This document shows positions 42,560 through 43,872 of a stretch of 43,872 bases of DNA, piece by piece (the first letter of the stretch is position 1; the number at the start of each line of letters is the position of its first letter). The translations under genes and the position numbers were made by a program. Source of the stretch: CAG-791 sp002392385 (GTDB lineage: Bacteria > Bacillota > Clostridia > Lachnospirales > Lachnospiraceae); assembly GCA_946616295.1 (NCBI GenBank), contig CAMOIU010000019.1:1-43872 (forward strand), in the 5' to 3' direction. Below the pieces are notes generated by a model. That model had not been told where the DNA came from. It searched no databases and saw nothing but the letters and a program-made list of their open reading frames with translations.

Positions 42560-43765
42560 ATGGCAGGAAGAGAATATTATCTCATGCACAAAAATGTGCG
42601 GGTGTGCCTGATGGAGATCGATGATGAAGGGCGGATTGCACGGATCAGGATCAATCAGGCGGAGAAGGAACATATTCCGCTGGGCGGACAGATGAACAGC
42701 ACGAAGTTCCACGAGTGGTGGAGAGACCGCGCAATTCCCAGGACCAGGCATGGTGCCGGGACAGCTCTTCAGAAACTGGGATATCCATCTACCGGGAGTG
42801 CACTGGTCAATAATCTTGCTCTCAGCCTCTCAGACTGTTACTGGATCATGCCCAGAGGCGCCGATCTGTCCTGGGAAGAGGTCAATCTGTTTACAAATGA
42901 CTTTGTGGACGCTTTCGGAGAGATCACCATCAATCAGGACTACAGGGTCGATCTGAGGAAGGAGACCCGGTTCGACTGTGCGGCTTCTCAGGGGGAACTG
43001 CAGAAGAAATGGTGCATCGCCGCTGATGGGCGCAGATACATGATCAAAGGTAATTATGGTCAATCCTATCAGCAGAGTCTGAATGAGGTATTTGCCTCAA
43101 ATCTGCACAGGCAGCAGGGATTCCCGAATTATGCGGAATATACACTGGCGGACGTACGCATAGACGGGGATCAGGAAGGGCTGGGCTGCCTGTGCTATGA
43201 TTTCTGCAGTACGGGGGCTGAGTGTATCTCCGCGTGGGAGCTTCTCCAAACAGTGAAAATAAAGAAAAATGAATCGTACTTCTATCCATTGAAAGAGGTT
43301 TGCCTTTCCATGGGGATGAAGGAATCTGCGTTCTCCTCCTTTATGGATTATCAGATCATGACAGATTTTCTGATCACCAATACGGACCGGCATATGAATA
43401 ATGTAGCAGTGATGAGAGATCCCGATACATTGGAACTCAAGGGATTTGCGCCGATCTACGATTCCGGAAATTCCATGTTTTACAACATCTCCTATGAAGG
43501 ATTAAAGCATTTGAACATCCGGGAGATCAAAACGCATTCTTTCATAGAAAGAGAAATCAGACTTCTGCAGTATGTACAGGATCGTAAGGCCGTCGACCTT
43601 GATAAAGCAGTTATGGATTTTTCCATTTATAAACAGGACGTATTTGAGAGGCGGATCAGGGAACCGGAGCTGCAGAGATTATACGAGCTAAAAATGAACT
43701 TGCTTCAATCCTTTCAAAGCGGAAAGGATGTGTGGAAGTCAGATTATATACGAAGACACACATAA
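42560..43765 (+). CDS. HipA-like serine/threonine kinase
   Basis: 401 residues, start with GGAGGA upstream. Kinase features are K163 in YMIKGNYG (ATP lysine), E176 in NEVFASNL, the catalytic loop ITNTDRHMNNVAV (D276, N280/N281) and the metal aspartate in IYDSGNSMF (D301). This fits HipA/CtkA-type kinases, but the N-terminal ~145 residues differ from classical HipA. With the upstream helix-turn-helix gene and operator it looks like a HipBA-type toxin-antitoxin pair. A stand-alone regulatory kinase is the alternative. REP-like palindromes lie on both sides of the pair. Confidence 0.82.
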   Translation: MAGREYYLMHKNVRVCLMEIDDEGRIARIRINQAEKEHIPLGGQMNSTKFHEWWRDRAIPRTRHGAGTALQKLGYPSTGSALVNNLALSLSDCYWIMPRGADLSWEEVNLFTNDFVDAFGEITINQDYRVDLRKETRFDCAASQGELQKKWCIAADGRRYMIKGNYGQSYQQSLNEVFASNLHRQQGFPNYAEYTLADVRIDGDQEGLGCLCYDFCSTGAECISAWELLQTVKIKKNESYFYPLKEVCLSMGMKESAFSSFMDYQIMTDFLITNTDRHMNNVAVMRDPDTLELKGFAPIYDSGNSMFYNISYEGLKHLNIREIKTHSFIEREIRLLQYVQDRKAVDLDKAVMDFSIYKQDVFERRIREPELQRLYELKMNLLQSFQSGKDVWKSDYIRRHT

Positions 43766-43767
43766 GC

Positions 43768-43830
43768 TCACACAGGGGACAGTTCCCTGTGTGACAGGTA
43801 TGCAAATAGCTCACACAGAGAACCGTCCCA
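43768..43830. repeat. REP-like palindromes after the HipA-like gene
   Basis: A full copy is at 43768-43794 (minus orientation, core changed to GGGACAGTTCC). A half copy is at 43811-43830 (TCACACAGAGAACCGTCCCA), which ends abruptly and is followed by unrelated sequence to the window edge. Confidence 0.82.
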
Positions 43831-43872
43831 ATGACGTTAAGTTAAGCGCCCCGCCCCCGTTGCAGCCTCTTT

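Overview
The window looks like part of a GC-rich Clostridia chromosome, most likely a gut Lachnospiraceae or a close relative. This is an inference. It rests on strong AGGAGG-type ribosome sites, a choline-binding-like glucosaminidase, a DUF2975/XRE pair, a C_GCAxxG_C_C protein, a trigger-factor-like lipoprotein, a butyryl-CoA:acetate CoA-transferase-type gene, and dispersed palindromes with a GAACCGTCCCC core. Housekeeping genes (rsmA, tatD, asnS, guaA, dinB, tRNA-Lys) alternate with catabolic operons and accessory islets.

Layout. 1-2141: truncated cell-wall glucosaminidase and an AraC regulator, both on the minus strand. 2356-5796: uxuA-uxuB for hexuronate breakdown, then an HD-domain protein. 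5799-7093: an AT-rich accessory islet with a very regular array of short inverted motifs (5889-6238) beside a PD-(D/E)XK nuclease-like gene. 7366-10492: small redox protein, DUF2975/XRE pair and a large membrane protein. 10681-18136: a five-gene catabolic operon (DUF6282 hydrolase, MFS transporter, SDR dehydrogenase, FGE/SUMF1-like protein, acyl-CoA dehydrogenase) behind a good sigma-54 promoter, followed by a convergent sigma-54 activator. 18171-19912: rsmA and tatD. 20035-24667: tRNA-Lys, FKBP/trigger-factor-like lipoprotein, asnS, guaA. 24762-29817: MFS transporter, TPR protein, dinB, small membrane protein, LCM-type methyltransferase. 30017-38375: CoA-transferase homologue, membrane-anchored protein, a 62-bp tandem repeat array, gamma-glutamyltransferase, ferredoxin-like aldo/keto reductase, radical SAM protein, PhzF-like protein, Ldh-type dehydrogenase. 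38357-41920: TetR regulator divergent from a dipeptide epimerase and a serine hydrolase, with a perfect operator palindrome between them. 41926-43838: a HipB/HipA-like kinase module with REP-like palindromes on both sides.

The most unusual signal is the 5889-6238 array. Seven inverted pairs of the 6-mer TAGACA/TGTCTA (a few one-base variants) each enclose exactly 23 nt of non-repeated sequence and are separated by 17 or 18 nt of other non-repeated sequence, a repeat period of 52-53 bp. Constant spacing with variable sequence is not ordinary tandem duplication. It suggests either a guide-type array or a phased protein-binding array, possibly used with the neighbouring nuclease-like protein. 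Other points of interest are a REP palindrome read in frame inside the rsmA N-terminus, a REP that supplies the dinB stop codon, three hairpins that share one core, a CoA-transferase that has glycine where the family has its catalytic glutamate, and the sigma-54 operon of unknown substrate.
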